Part shown: piece by piece, positions 1-8,553 of the stretch
Position numbering within the stretch: the stretch's first letter is position 1
How the letters are laid out: each line of letters starts with the position of its first letter
DNA from: an uncultured Bacteroidota bacterium
Lineage (GTDB): Bacteria > Bacteroidota > Bacteroidia > B-17B0 > Aurantibacillaceae
Reading direction: 5' to 3'
Length of the DNA: 37,855 bases
NCBI GenBank assembly: GCA_903893815.1
Contig: CAITNS010000077.1
Location: 1-37,855 of the forward strand
Program-made: the position numbers and the translations under genes
Notes under the pieces: model-generated
What the model was told of the DNA's origin: nothing
The model's database searches: none
What the model saw: only the letters and a program-made list of their open reading frames with translations

Positions 1-10
1 ACTAATTAGT

Positions 11-709
11 ATGGCAGTATATAAATTTAAATTATTTATAGAAGATAACGAAGACATTTATCGAGAAATAGAAATCCTATCTGGACAAACCTTCGAGGAC
101 TTTCATAATGCTATACAAGATGCTTACAAGTTTGATAAAAAACATGCGGCAGCTTTTTTTGTTAGCGATGATTACTGGAGAAAAGATCAAGAAATTACAT
201 TACGAGAAGAAGATTTACCATTAGATGCCGATGAAGTTCGAAAGGGAGTTTCTCCTAAAAATCTAATGTCAAAAACAAAAATTGCTAAATACATTGATAG
301 TCCGCGTCAGCGTTTCATGTATGTATTTGACCCCGCTGTAAAATGGGCATTTTGTATTGAGTTAATGAAAATTTTACCCGACAATCCAAAAGGGACTTAC
401 CCTGCTTGCGTAAAATCAATTGGTAATCCACCAAAACAATACAAGCAAGCACAAATGGCAAAAGGTGAATTAACTGCTGATCAACAGATGGCAACGATGT
501 TAAATGATCCAGAAATTGCAGATGAAAGCGAGATTTATAAAGAAATCAAAAACGAAACCATTGGAATTGATGAAGGCGACTTAAATCATTTGGAAGGTGA
601 AGAAGGAGAAGATGTTAGTGAAGAGGAAGATGGATTTGAAGGAGAAGACGATTTGGATAATGAAGATGATCATGAAATTCCAGAAGGTTACGGGCATGAT
701 GAAGATTAA
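11..709 (+). CDS. pRiA4b ORF-3-like (IS1096 TnpR-like) domain protein, acidic C-terminus
   Basis: A 232-residue cytoplasmic protein with no signal peptide. Residues 1-140 resemble the plasmid pRiA4b ORF-3 / IS1096 TnpR-like family: a YKFKLFIED-type first strand, a DFHNAIQDAY helix, then a FVSDDYW strand and a conserved FDPAVKWAFCIELMKI segment. Despite the family name, Bacteroidota homologues are normally chromosomal housekeeping-like proteins of unknown role. The last ~50 residues are almost entirely acidic (EGEEGEDVSEEEDGFEGEDD type) and probably disordered. The ATG at 11 is the first in the frame and follows a TAG, so the gene appears complete. It lies 81 bp before GAPDH on the same strand. 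There is no sign of a mobile element around it. Function unknown; family assignment is from recalled motifs. Confidence 0.7.
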   Translation: MAVYKFKLFIEDNEDIYREIEILSGQTFEDFHNAIQDAYKFDKKHAAAFFVSDDYWRKDQEITLREEDLPLDADEVRKGVSPKNLMSKTKIAKYIDSPRQRFMYVFDPAVKWAFCIELMKILPDNPKGTYPACVKSIGNPPKQYKQAQMAKGELTADQQMATMLNDPEIADESEIYKEIKNETIGIDEGDLNHLEGEEGEDVSEEEDGFEGEDDLDNEDDHEIPEGYGHDED

Positions 710-790
710 TAAATAAGTTGTTGGTTTTAGGATAAAAGTTATTAGAAAAAAAACAACAACAACAAACAAATAACAAAACACAAATAAACT

Positions 791-2254
791 ATGCAAACCA
801 AAGAAACAGCAAATGCAGCTTACCAAACGCAACTAAACGATTGGATTGTTCAAGAGAAAGCAGCGATTGAATTAATTGGAACTATTGGAAAATTATGGTT
901 CGAAAAATCTATTGAATTAATTTTATTCAGAAATCAATTAGTAGATAGAAGTGTAAGTCAAATGATGAACTTACATTTATATGCTAAAAATATTGTCAAA
1001 AAAACAATCTCTGTAAATGATACATTAGCAATTGCAACTGCTATTAACAATGCAGATGTTTGTCCGTCTAGAATTGATATTGGAAAATTAGCATTTGAGT
1101 TCCAACAAGAAATTGCAAACTTCAAATCTGTGGATGAGTTTATTGCAAATAAATTAAAAGATTTAATTGGTGCAAAAACAACTATTACTCCTAAAGACGT
1201 TATATTATATGGTTTCGGACGTATTGGTCGTTTAGCAGCTCGTGAGTTAATATCTCAAGCAGGTAAAGGTGAGCAGTTACGTTTACGTGCTATTGTTACT
1301 CGTGGTAGCAGTGATGATGATATTATTAAACGTGCTGATTTATTACGTACTGATTCTGTTCATGGTGTTTTTCCTGGAACTGTTATTGAAGATTTAGCAA
1401 ATAAAGCCTTAATCATTAACGGCCATACGGTTCATATGATTGATGCAAAAAATCCTGAAGATGTAGATTATACAGCTTATGGTATTGATAATGCATTAGT
1501 AATTGACAACACAGGTGTTTTTAGAGATGATGTAGAATTAAGTCGTCACTTAAAAGCAAAAGGTGTAAGTAAAGTATTATTAACTGCTCCAGCAAAAGGG
1601 AATGTACCAAACGTTGTTCACGGTATTAACCATGAAACAGTTGATGTTAAAAACGGACAAATTTTCTCTGCGGCTTCTTGCACTACAAATGCGATTATGC
1701 CAATCCTTTATGTAATTGATAAAGAATTAGGAATTCAAAAAGGACATATCGAAACAGTTCACTCATATACGAATGACCAAAACTTATTGGACAACTACCA
1801 CAAAAAATACCGTCGTGGACGTTCAGCAGCATTAAATATGGTTATTACCGAAACAGGTGCGGAGAGTGCTTTGAAAAAAGTATTACCTCATTTAGCAGGT
1901 AAATTTACTGCTAACTCAGTTCGTGTACCAACACCAAACGTATCGTTAGCTATTTTAAATTTAAACATCAATAAAGAAGTAACTCGTGATGAGGTAAATG
2001 AAATCATTCGTAATTATGCTTTAAACGGTTCTTTAGTAGAGCAAATTCAATATGCTTTCAGTAACGAATTAGTATCATCAGATGTCATTGGAAATCCTTG
2101 CCCTTCAGTTTTTGATAGTAACGCTACTATTATCTCTCCAGATAAAAAGAGCATTGTATTGTATGTATGGTATGATAACGAATATGGTTATACTCGTCAA
2201 GTAATTCGTTTCAGTAAACATATTGCTGAAGTAAGAAGAGCTACTTATTACTAG
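791..2254 (+). CDS. gap: Glyceraldehyde-3-phosphate dehydrogenase, long Bacteroidota form
   Basis: NAD(P)-dependent GAPDH converting glyceraldehyde 3-phosphate to 1,3-bisphosphoglycerate in glycolysis or gluconeogenesis. The Rossmann glycine motif GFGRIGR is at about residues 139-145. The catalytic cysteine is in AASCTTN (Cys297), and the HSYTNDQ histidine motif and the C-terminal WYDNEYGYT segment are present. At 487 residues it is ~150 longer than ordinary GAPDH (about 335). The extra ~130 residues form an N-terminal helical extension, which I recall as typical of one GAPDH type in this phylum. The leader before the ATG is purine/CAA-rich with no Shine-Dalgarno sequence, as is normal for Bacteroidota. 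A convergent terminator follows at 2283. Whether this copy serves the glycolytic or gluconeogenic direction cannot be read from the sequence. Confidence 0.93.
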   Translation: MQTKETANAAYQTQLNDWIVQEKAAIELIGTIGKLWFEKSIELILFRNQLVDRSVSQMMNLHLYAKNIVKKTISVNDTLAIATAINNADVCPSRIDIGKLAFEFQQEIANFKSVDEFIANKLKDLIGAKTTITPKDVILYGFGRIGRLAARELISQAGKGEQLRLRAIVTRGSSDDDIIKRADLLRTDSVHGVFPGTVIEDLANKALIINGHTVHMIDAKNPEDVDYTAYGIDNALVIDNTGVFRDDVELSRHLKAKGVSKVLLTAPAKGNVPNVVHGINHETVDVKNGQIFSAASCTTNAIMPILYVIDKELGIQKGHIETVHSYTNDQNLLDNYHKKYRRGRSAALNMVITETGAESALKKVLPHLAGKFTANSVRVPTPNVSLAILNLNINKEVTRDEVNEIIRNYALNGSLVEQIQYAFSNELVSSDVIGNPCPSVFDSNATIISPDKKSIVLYVWYDNEYGYTRQVIRFSKHIAEVRRATYY

Positions 2255-2282
2255 TCTTCTAAGCTACTTCAATATAGACCAT

Positions 2283-2317
2283 AAAAAAACCTTGTTATAA
2301 ATAACAAGTTTTTTTAT
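2283..2317. terminator. Bidirectional terminator between gap and the OmpA-family gene
   Basis: An A-run, an inverted repeat CTTGTTAT/ATAACAAG with a 2-nt centre, and then a run of seven T. It lies between the convergent ends of gap (+) and the OmpA-family gene (-), and reads as an intrinsic terminator on both strands. Confidence 0.8.
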
Positions 2318-2331
2318 GTATTAAATGAAAA

Positions 2332-4593
2332 TCACTTCACAATCTTCATCTCTACCCTGCGGTTTTGCTGCATCCCTTTTACATCAGACAAATCATTTGG
2401 AACTATTGGGGCAGTTTCCCCATAACCTTTAGCTACGAGTTTTGCTTTATCAATGCCTTTTTTAACAATAGCATTTACAACGGCTTGTGATCGTTCTTGA
2501 GATAATTTCATATTAGCCTCATCATTTCCTTTACTATCTGTATGTCCCGATACTTCAATCACTAATTCAGGATACTCTTTCATCAATTTAACTAATTCAT
2601 TAATTTCTATCTCAGACTCTTTACTAAGAATTGATTGATTAGACTGGAAGAAAATATTATTTAAGACTATTTTAGATCCAACTTCTACTTTATCTAAAAT
2701 CACATCTTTTTGCAAGGTAGAGAATTCGGCTACTTTAGGAATATTAATATTTTCGGAATGAAACAAATAGTCTTTTGCCTCATAAGAGATATTATAGTTT
2801 TGTCCCCGATTTACAATAAAGTAATAAGAACCCGAATCGGACGTTGTAAAGAAGGTTTCTAATAACTGCCCCGTTAAATTATCTTTTATATTAATAGTTG
2901 CACCTGGTATAGATTTACCTTCTTTGTTTCTCACCACTCCTTTTACACCCATCGTACCCAAAGTTTTACTTTCAAGGTTAACCATTTGTAACATAAATTC
3001 ATTACTCAATTCTTGATACGAAGAGTTTGGTGGAATAATAATAGATACTGATAAAGGCTGATAACCATCTGCCTCGAAACTAATATTATATGTCTTCCCT
3101 TCTAATCCTGGCGCTAAAATCATCACGTATCTACCGGTTAATCCGTTTGGCTTAATATCTTGCACCAAACGATTAGTTCCTTCTTCGGTTACAATAATTT
3201 TTACATTAGAAGGCATTTTACTAGTGCCATTAAAAGTTAGTATTCCTTTTAATAAAGTTAATGGTTCAGCTATCGAACGCTCAAAATCAATTCTGTAAAT
3301 ATCTTTATCTCCAAAATTTCCTTTTCTGATAGATGAAAAATATCCACGTTTACCATCGGGAGATTGAGAGTAAAAAATATCATCATCAGGAGTATTAATT
3401 GGCGCTCTTAAATTTTCTGGTTCGCTCCATTTACCATCTGCATTTTTAGTGCTTTTAAAAATATCAAAGCCACCCATATTTTTATGTCCTCTCGAACTAA
3501 AAAACAGAGTTACTCCATCTGGGTGAATAAAAGGAGCTTCTTCATCATAAGGCGTATTAATGGTTGGACCTAAATTTGTTGGTAAACTCCATACTCCATT
3601 TGGTAATTTTACGCTACTCCAAATATCTTGCCCGCCATAACTACCTTCTTTTCTATCGCTTGTAAAATAAAACGTATTTCCATCCACCGAAATAGAAGCA
3701 TTTGTTTCGAATGCAGGTGAATTAATATTACCAATGATAGGAGTTAAACCAGTCCATGTATCTCCATCAAATGTGCTGTAAAAAATATCTCCACCATTTA
3801 CATCTTTAGACACAAATAAAGTTTGGCCATCGGGAGAAATACCAATATTTGATTCATTGGCCGAGGTATTAATATTAGGTCCGATTGATTTTGCAAGACT
3901 CCAAGTGCCATCTTTCTTTTTATGACTCACATATATATCTTCCATATACTTACCTTCATCAGTTACTTTGTCGCCACCAGTGCTACCAGTTCTTCGTGAT
4001 GAAAAAATAAGTGTTGTTTCGTCTGCAGAAATTACAGGACTATAATCAGGGTATAGAGAATTTATACTATCACCCAAACTCACAATCACCACTTTTGATG
4101 AGTCTTTTGTAAACTCTTGAGCATTAGTATTGATTAATAATTGTCTATCTAAATCAGCTGTTAATTTGGTGTTTTTACCACCAACAATATCTTTAAACTT
4201 TTTAAAATTAAAGTAAGAGGCAATAAAATTATAGTCTAATCGATAGGCTTCTCCTAAATAGTAATAGGCAAACTCTGATGCTTTTTTTTGTGTCACATCT
4301 TCTTCTAAATAATCGTGAGTTGTATTTTGGACTGCTTTTTCGAGATGATAAACGGCTTTGTATTTTTCGGTTCCAGAATTTAAATAACAGATTCCTAATT
4401 TATAATGGATATTAGCAGAAGACGAATCTATAAGATATGCTTCTTTAAAATTAACCAAGGCTAATGAGTAGTTTTTCTCTATGATTAAATGATTTCCTTC
4501 AGTAAACTTTTCGCGGTAGGAAGGTTTACGGCCCTGAGATAGTAGAACACTACTAACTATTGTACATAGAAAAAATAAAATTAGTTTCTTCAT
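2332..4593 (-). CDS. OmpA-family envelope protein with TPR, PD40 propeller and carboxypeptidase-regulatory domains (PorE-like architecture)
   Basis: A 753-residue secreted protein that should anchor outer-membrane machinery to peptidoglycan. Order of parts: signal peptide (MKKLILFFLCTIVSS..., residues 1-20), TPR-like helices (~25-130), PD40/WD40-like beta-propeller with repeated FSSRR/FFSSRG/FTSDR motifs (~180-430), one or two carboxypeptidase-regulatory-like beta domains (~450-630), and an OmpA C-terminal peptidoglycan-binding domain (~645-753, with GHTDSKGN and the NRRVEMKIVK end). This is the architecture of PorE (P. gingivalis PG1058), a T9SS-associated protein. Many Bacteroidota carry several paralogues of this design, so orthology to PorE is not established. 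I chose the ATG at 4593 over an upstream in-frame TTG at 4599 because it starts a textbook signal peptide. It is divergent from the gene at 4816. Confidence 0.85.
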   Translation of the reverse strand: MKKLILFFLCTIVSSVLLSQGRKPSYREKFTEGNHLIIEKNYSLALVNFKEAYLIDSSSANIHYKLGICYLNSGTEKYKAVYHLEKAVQNTTHDYLEEDVTQKKASEFAYYYLGEAYRLDYNFIASYFNFKKFKDIVGGKNTKLTADLDRQLLINTNAQEFTKDSSKVVIVSLGDSINSLYPDYSPVISADETTLIFSSRRTGSTGGDKVTDEGKYMEDIYVSHKKKDGTWSLAKSIGPNINTSANESNIGISPDGQTLFVSKDVNGGDIFYSTFDGDTWTGLTPIIGNINSPAFETNASISVDGNTFYFTSDRKEGSYGGQDIWSSVKLPNGVWSLPTNLGPTINTPYDEEAPFIHPDGVTLFFSSRGHKNMGGFDIFKSTKNADGKWSEPENLRAPINTPDDDIFYSQSPDGKRGYFSSIRKGNFGDKDIYRIDFERSIAEPLTLLKGILTFNGTSKMPSNVKIIVTEEGTNRLVQDIKPNGLTGRYVMILAPGLEGKTYNISFEADGYQPLSVSIIIPPNSSYQELSNEFMLQMVNLESKTLGTMGVKGVVRNKEGKSIPGATINIKDNLTGQLLETFFTTSDSGSYYFIVNRGQNYNISYEAKDYLFHSENINIPKVAEFSTLQKDVILDKVEVGSKIVLNNIFFQSNQSILSKESEIEINELVKLMKEYPELVIEVSGHTDSKGNDEANMKLSQERSQAVVNAIVKKGIDKAKLVAKGYGETAPIVPNDLSDVKGMQQNRRVEMKIVK

Positions 4594-4619
4594 AAACAAA
4601 TTTAAACAACTCAGTAAAT

Positions 4620-4627
4620 CAAATTTA
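4620..4627 (-). promoter_or_regulatory. Candidate -7 element for the OmpA-family gene
   Basis: The minus strand reads TAAATTTG, matching the Bacteroidota -7 consensus TAnnTTTG, 26 nt upstream of the ATG at 4593. I do not see a clear TTG -33 partner at the expected spacing, so this is only suggestive. Confidence 0.4.
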
Positions 4628-4800
4628 ATAGTTTTTATTATATACTCATAATTTATGTATATATTGTAAACAACTGATATTGAGTATTTTAAAATAATAA
4701 ATTAAAGTAACGCATCTTATAAGGAAACCTAATGCATCGCAAAGCCATTAAGTTTTAGTTAAATATTAACCTTGATACATAAACATAAAATAAGTTTATT

Positions 4801-4808
4801 TATATTTG
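4801..4808 (+). promoter_or_regulatory. Candidate -7 element for the PorV/PorQ-like gene
   Basis: TATATTTG matches TAnnTTTG 7 nt before the ATG at 4816, which would give a very short or nearly leaderless transcript. An imperfect dyad GTTAA-ATA-TTAAC lies upstream at 4758-4770. No well-spaced -33 TTG is obvious. Confidence 0.4.
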
Positions 4809-4815
4809 AATTAAG

Positions 4816-5673
4816 ATGAAGTCATTTTTAATATTACTAATAATTACGCCAATTTGTTTACTATCTTCAAATGGCGAAGGACCTATTGGTGCCCGCTCTT
4901 CGGCCTTAGGTCATGCCTCTTCAACTTTATTTGATGTTTGGAGTGCACGCAATAACCAAGGAAGTTTAGCTTTTGTTAGAAAAACAGAAGTTGGTGCTTT
5001 CTACGAAAACCGTTTTTTTGTAAAGGAATTGAATCAATCGGGATTTGCCGTAGCTGCTCCCATTAAAAAAGGAACTTTTGGGTTAAGCTATTCTTCGATG
5101 GGTTATAACCTTTACCGCGAATCGCAAGCAACTTTAAGTTACGGTATGAAACTTAGCGAAAATGTGGCCGTGGGAGTTGGGATTGATTATATGAATACTC
5201 GAATTGCTGATATTTATGGGCAAGCACATGCTGTAAGTGGTTCTATTGGGTTAACCGCTAAAATTTTACCGCAAATGACCATTGCCACTCATATTTATAA
5301 TCCTTTTAGAGCTAAAATTACTGACTATAATAACGAGAAAATTCCAACCATTTTTAAATTTGGAGCTCAATACGTTTTTTCTAAAAAAGTATTTATTGTG
5401 GCTGAAGCCGAAAAAACATCCGCCCAAAAAATAAATATCAAAGGCGGAATCGAATACAATCCTTCTTCATTAATTTATTTACGTGTTGGTGGTTCATCCT
5501 ACCCTACTCAAGCAGCTTTTGGCTTAGGTGTAAATTATAATGGTTTAAAAATAGATGTAAGTTCTGCTTATCATAATGTATTAGGTTTTTCTCCGCAAAT
5601 TGGTTTAAGCTATGCCTTTGGTAAGGACAAAACAAAAAAATTAAATACAACCGAAGAAGCCGAAAAACTTTAA
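4816..5673 (+). CDS. PorV/PorQ-like outer-membrane beta-barrel protein
   Basis: A 285-residue protein with an N-terminal signal sequence (MKSFLILLIITPICLLSS) followed by the GEGPIGARSSALGHASSTLFD segment. That GARxxALG-type opening is typical of FadL-fold PorV/PorQ family proteins in Bacteroidota. The rest alternates short amphipathic strands (YSSMGYNL, VGVGIDYMN, FGLGVNYNG, IGLSYAFGKD) consistent with an outer-membrane barrel. PorV and PorQ work with the T9SS attachment complex, but the family is large, and this copy sits beside a barrel protein with helix-hairpin-helix motifs rather than beside Por genes. The downstream gene begins in the same reading frame 3 nt after the TAA, so the two are almost certainly co-transcribed and translationally coupled. 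Confidence 0.7.
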   Translation: MKSFLILLIITPICLLSSNGEGPIGARSSALGHASSTLFDVWSARNNQGSLAFVRKTEVGAFYENRFFVKELNQSGFAVAAPIKKGTFGLSYSSMGYNLYRESQATLSYGMKLSENVAVGVGIDYMNTRIADIYGQAHAVSGSIGLTAKILPQMTIATHIYNPFRAKITDYNNEKIPTIFKFGAQYVFSKKVFIVAEAEKTSAQKINIKGGIEYNPSSLIYLRVGGSSYPTQAAFGLGVNYNGLKIDVSSAYHNVLGFSPQIGLSYAFGKDKTKKLNTTEEAEKL

Positions 5674-5676
5674 TCT

Positions 5677-7854
5677 ATCAAATTAACCGCTTACATATTT
5701 ATTTGCTTGCTATTGTGCCTTGGCATTACAACATCCTATGCTCAAAACGATAGTATTAATAACAAAAATAATGAGCAGGTTGATGAAAGTCTTAATCAAA
5801 ATATTGAAATACTTTCCGAACAATTGCAAGCCGAAGATGGCGATTTATCAAGCTTAACCGATAATTGGGTATATTATAAAAAACATCCTATTAATTTAAA
5901 CAGAGCCAAACGCGAAGAACTGGAAGAGCTACAACTGCTAAACGACATTCAAATTAATAGCTTAATGAAGCATCTTGCTAAAAATGGCAATTTGATTAAT
6001 ATTTATGAGTTACAAAGTGTAGATGGTTTTGATTTAGCAAGCATCAAAAAAATATTACCATTTGTTTACGTAAGCGATAATTTTAATTCGGCACACTTTA
6101 GTGCTAAAGAAATGTTTAAGGATGGCAAGCATGAATTTGTAACTCGTTACCAGCGAATTCTTGAACCGCAATTAGGTTACGGTGTGAATGATAGTTTAAG
6201 AAATGCAAAACCAAATGGTTATTACCTAGGTAGCGCAGATAGAATATTTGCACGATATACATTTCAATACAATAACAATGTATCCTTTGCCATTGCTGGA
6301 GAAAAAGATGCTGGTGAAGAATTTAAAATTGGCGGAAATAAAATTGATAGCATTCCATTAAACGATGGCACCAATCAAAAACGAGCTGAATACAGACAAA
6401 CAAAAGGCTTTGATTTTTATACAGGACATGTTGCTATTAGAAACATTAAGTTCGTAAAGACATTAGTGATTGGTGATTATCAAGCAACTTTTGGTCAGGG
6501 TTTAACTTTGTGGCAAGGATTTGCCTTTGGTAAATCTGCATCTCCAATGGGTATTAAACGATACGGCGTTGGCATTAAACCATACCGCTCTTTTGATGAA
6601 AATCGTTTTTTTAGAGGCGTTGCGGGTACTTTTAAATTGAAACGTTTTGAAATAACAGGCTTAGCATCTTACAAAAAAATTGATGCTAATGCTACCATTG
6701 CCGATACTTTAGATAACGGAGAAATTGACGTAGTTGGCGTTAGCAGTTTAGAAATTAGTGGCTTGCATAACACCAACTCTTTAATGCAAGATAAAGGCTC
6801 TATTAATCGAACTATTTTTGGAGGTAACGTGGCTTATAATCACAGAAGTTTGCACATTGGTGCCACAGTGCAAAACATGAATTTAAGTGCGGAGTTAATT
6901 AAAACACCTTCGCTTTATAATCAATTTGATTTTCAAGGTAAAAGCAATTTTGTAGGAGGTTTAGATTACAACTATGTGTTTAGAAACGCCAACTTTTTTG
7001 GAGAATACTCGATGAGTGCCAATGGAGGAAAAGCATTTTGCCAAGGATTAATTTTAGCACTCGACCCAAAACTAACCTTTATTGCACACTACCGTAATTT
7101 TGAAAAGAACTTTCAAAATCTTTACGGTAATGCCATTTCAGAAAACACCTTACCTCAAAATGAAAAAAGTATTTATATAGGTATGGAAGCCAAATTATTT
7201 AAATCCTTAACGTTTTCGGTATACCTAGATCAATATAAGTTTGGATGGTTGCAATCTAGCAAAAGTGCTCCTTCTATTGGAAGAGATATTTTTACACAGT
7301 TAAACTATACACCAACTAAAAAAATTGATATGTATTTCAGATTTCGTCACCGCACCAAATATGAAAACAGTACCATTGATAATGCCTATGATTATTTAGT
7401 GCCTTACGCTCAATATAACTATCGTTATAATTTATCAGTACAGATTTCTCCTGACATTAAACTTAAATCTCGTATCGAATATACACAGGTAGATCATGCG
7501 CAACAAGCCAATGAAGAAGGTGTGGCTTTTGCTCAAGATTTGATTTATAAAAAAATGAAGTTCCCTTTTACATTTACCTTGCGTTATGCCATCTTTGACA
7601 CTAAAAGTTTTGATAGCCGTGTGTATGTTTACGAAAACGATGTGCTTTACGGTTATTCAGTTCCTGCTTTGTATTATAAAGGACAAAGAGCCTACTTTAT
7701 AGTAAATTGGGACATTACACGCAACTTTGAAATCTGGGTTCGTGTGGCGCAAACCCTTTATGATAATCAAAAGGTTCAATCTGTTGGTAGTTTAAACCAA
7801 ATTGATAGTAATCATAAAACAGAATTAAAGCTCCAAGCTAGGTTTAAGTTTTAA
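5677..7854 (+). CDS. Secreted helix-hairpin-helix / outer-membrane beta-barrel protein, apparent non-AUG start
   Basis: About 725 residues. From the ATC at 5677 the frame reads IKLTAYIFICLLLCLGITTSYAQ, a full signal peptide whose only fault is the lack of an ATG. The first canonical-type start in the frame is a TTG at 5707, which would cut off the charged n-region and half of the hydrophobic core. Residues ~63-125 carry ComEA-like helix-hairpin-helix motifs (INLNRAKREELEELQLL, then NLINIYELQSVDGF). The remaining ~580 residues look like an outer-membrane barrel with many aromatic-ended strands, closing with LQARFKF. This is a known but uncharacterised Bacteroidota protein type. The HhH fold usually binds DNA non-specifically, so a role in DNA contact at the outer membrane is possible, but that is inference. 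It is coupled to the upstream barrel gene. Confidence 0.75.
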   Translation: MKLTAYIFICLLLCLGITTSYAQNDSINNKNNEQVDESLNQNIEILSEQLQAEDGDLSSLTDNWVYYKKHPINLNRAKREELEELQLLNDIQINSLMKHLAKNGNLINIYELQSVDGFDLASIKKILPFVYVSDNFNSAHFSAKEMFKDGKHEFVTRYQRILEPQLGYGVNDSLRNAKPNGYYLGSADRIFARYTFQYNNNVSFAIAGEKDAGEEFKIGGNKIDSIPLNDGTNQKRAEYRQTKGFDFYTGHVAIRNIKFVKTLVIGDYQATFGQGLTLWQGFAFGKSASPMGIKRYGVGIKPYRSFDENRFFRGVAGTFKLKRFEITGLASYKKIDANATIADTLDNGEIDVVGVSSLEISGLHNTNSLMQDKGSINRTIFGGNVAYNHRSLHIGATVQNMNLSAELIKTPSLYNQFDFQGKSNFVGGLDYNYVFRNANFFGEYSMSANGGKAFCQGLILALDPKLTFIAHYRNFEKNFQNLYGNAISENTLPQNEKSIYIGMEAKLFKSLTFSVYLDQYKFGWLQSSKSAPSIGRDIFTQLNYTPTKKIDMYFRFRHRTKYENSTIDNAYDYLVPYAQYNYRYNLSVQISPDIKLKSRIEYTQVDHAQQANEEGVAFAQDLIYKKMKFPFTFTLRYAIFDTKSFDSRVYVYENDVLYGYSVPALYYKGQRAYFIVNWDITRNFEIWVRVAQTLYDNQKVQSVGSLNQIDSNHKTELKLQARFKF

Positions 7855-7931
7855 TTTATCTGACTTTTTTGCAACCTTATTGGTAATTAGCTCGTATAAA
7901 TCGAAGTTGGTTAAACAAAAAATAAGACTAT

Positions 7932-8396
7932 ATGCAAACAACATTACTTAGAGTTCTTTCCATTTTTTTATTTGTAATATTGACTATGAGCGCCAAAGCT
8001 CAGATAAAAGTTATTGAAATTAATGCCTCTGCATTAGTAGAAGACAAAGCCGTTGGTGAATACACCATCCTTATTTACAGCGACGGAAATTTAAAAGATT
8101 CGGTTTTTAGTAAAAAATCAAAAGCCGTCACTCTATCTCTAGAAAGCGGAAAATTGTATTCCATCGTCTTCAAAAAAGCAACTTACAATAATAAATTAGT
8201 CATTGTTGACACTCAAATACCTTCTGGCTTAAGAGAATTAGTAGAAGAACCTTTTGAGTTACAAATTGAACTAGCTAAATTTTCAGAGACTTTAAAACTA
8301 AATTTAGCAGATTATCCAGTGGCAATACTAACCATTAACAAAAAGGAGAAATCCTTAATGGCTAGTGAAAATTATTATAAGCTGACGCATAATTAG
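7932..8396 (+). CDS. Small secreted protein of unknown function
   Basis: 154 residues with a clear signal peptide (MQTTLLRVLSIFLFVILTMSAKAQ, cleavage after AKA-Q). The mature part begins IKVIEINASALVEDKAVGEYTILIYSDGNLKDS, a pattern that resembles beta-sandwich domains of the carboxypeptidase-regulatory type seen in Bacteroidota envelope proteins. It then ends with short strands and a Lys-rich tail. No membrane segment, lipobox or catalytic motif is seen. It lies 77 bp after the HhH/barrel gene on the same strand and may belong to that transcript. I do not recognise the family. Confidence 0.65.
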   Translation: MQTTLLRVLSIFLFVILTMSAKAQIKVIEINASALVEDKAVGEYTILIYSDGNLKDSVFSKKSKAVTLSLESGKLYSIVFKKATYNNKLVIVDTQIPSGLRELVEEPFELQIELAKFSETLKLNLADYPVAILTINKKEKSLMASENYYKLTHN

Positions 8397-8410
8397 GGGA
8401 CAAACTCCAA

Positions 8411-8432
8411 TTCGACTTCGCTCAGTGTGACA
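8411..8432. repeat. REP-like intergenic repeat fragment
   Basis: The stretch containing CGACTTCGCTCAGTGTGACA is richer in GC than its surroundings and matches, from memory, a dispersed intergenic sequence common in Bacteroidota chromosomes (its complement contains CACTGAGCGAAGTCG). Only one arm is present here. It sits between two co-directional genes. Confidence 0.5.
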
Positions 8433-8506
8433 GCTCGAACCGATAATTTTCCAGACAAACTCTATTTTTTTCACATAATTTAATAGTTAAACTAAGCTTT
8501 GATAGC

Positions 8507-8514
8507 TACATTTG
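8507..8514 (+). promoter_or_regulatory. Candidate -7 element for the bacilliredoxin gene
   Basis: TACATTTG is an exact match to TAnnTTTG, 39 nt upstream of the ATG at 8554. No TTG at the ideal -33 distance is present, so the call rests on the -7 element alone. Confidence 0.5.
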
Positions 8515-8553
8515 TTGCCTACTAACCAATTACTCATTTAAAATTTTAAAGAT

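Noticed and set aside
11-709. Resolvase or transposon passenger gene, from the IS1096/pRiA4b family name.
   Set aside because: The family is common as a chromosomal gene in Bacteroidota. No transposase, terminal repeats or recombinase motif is nearby.
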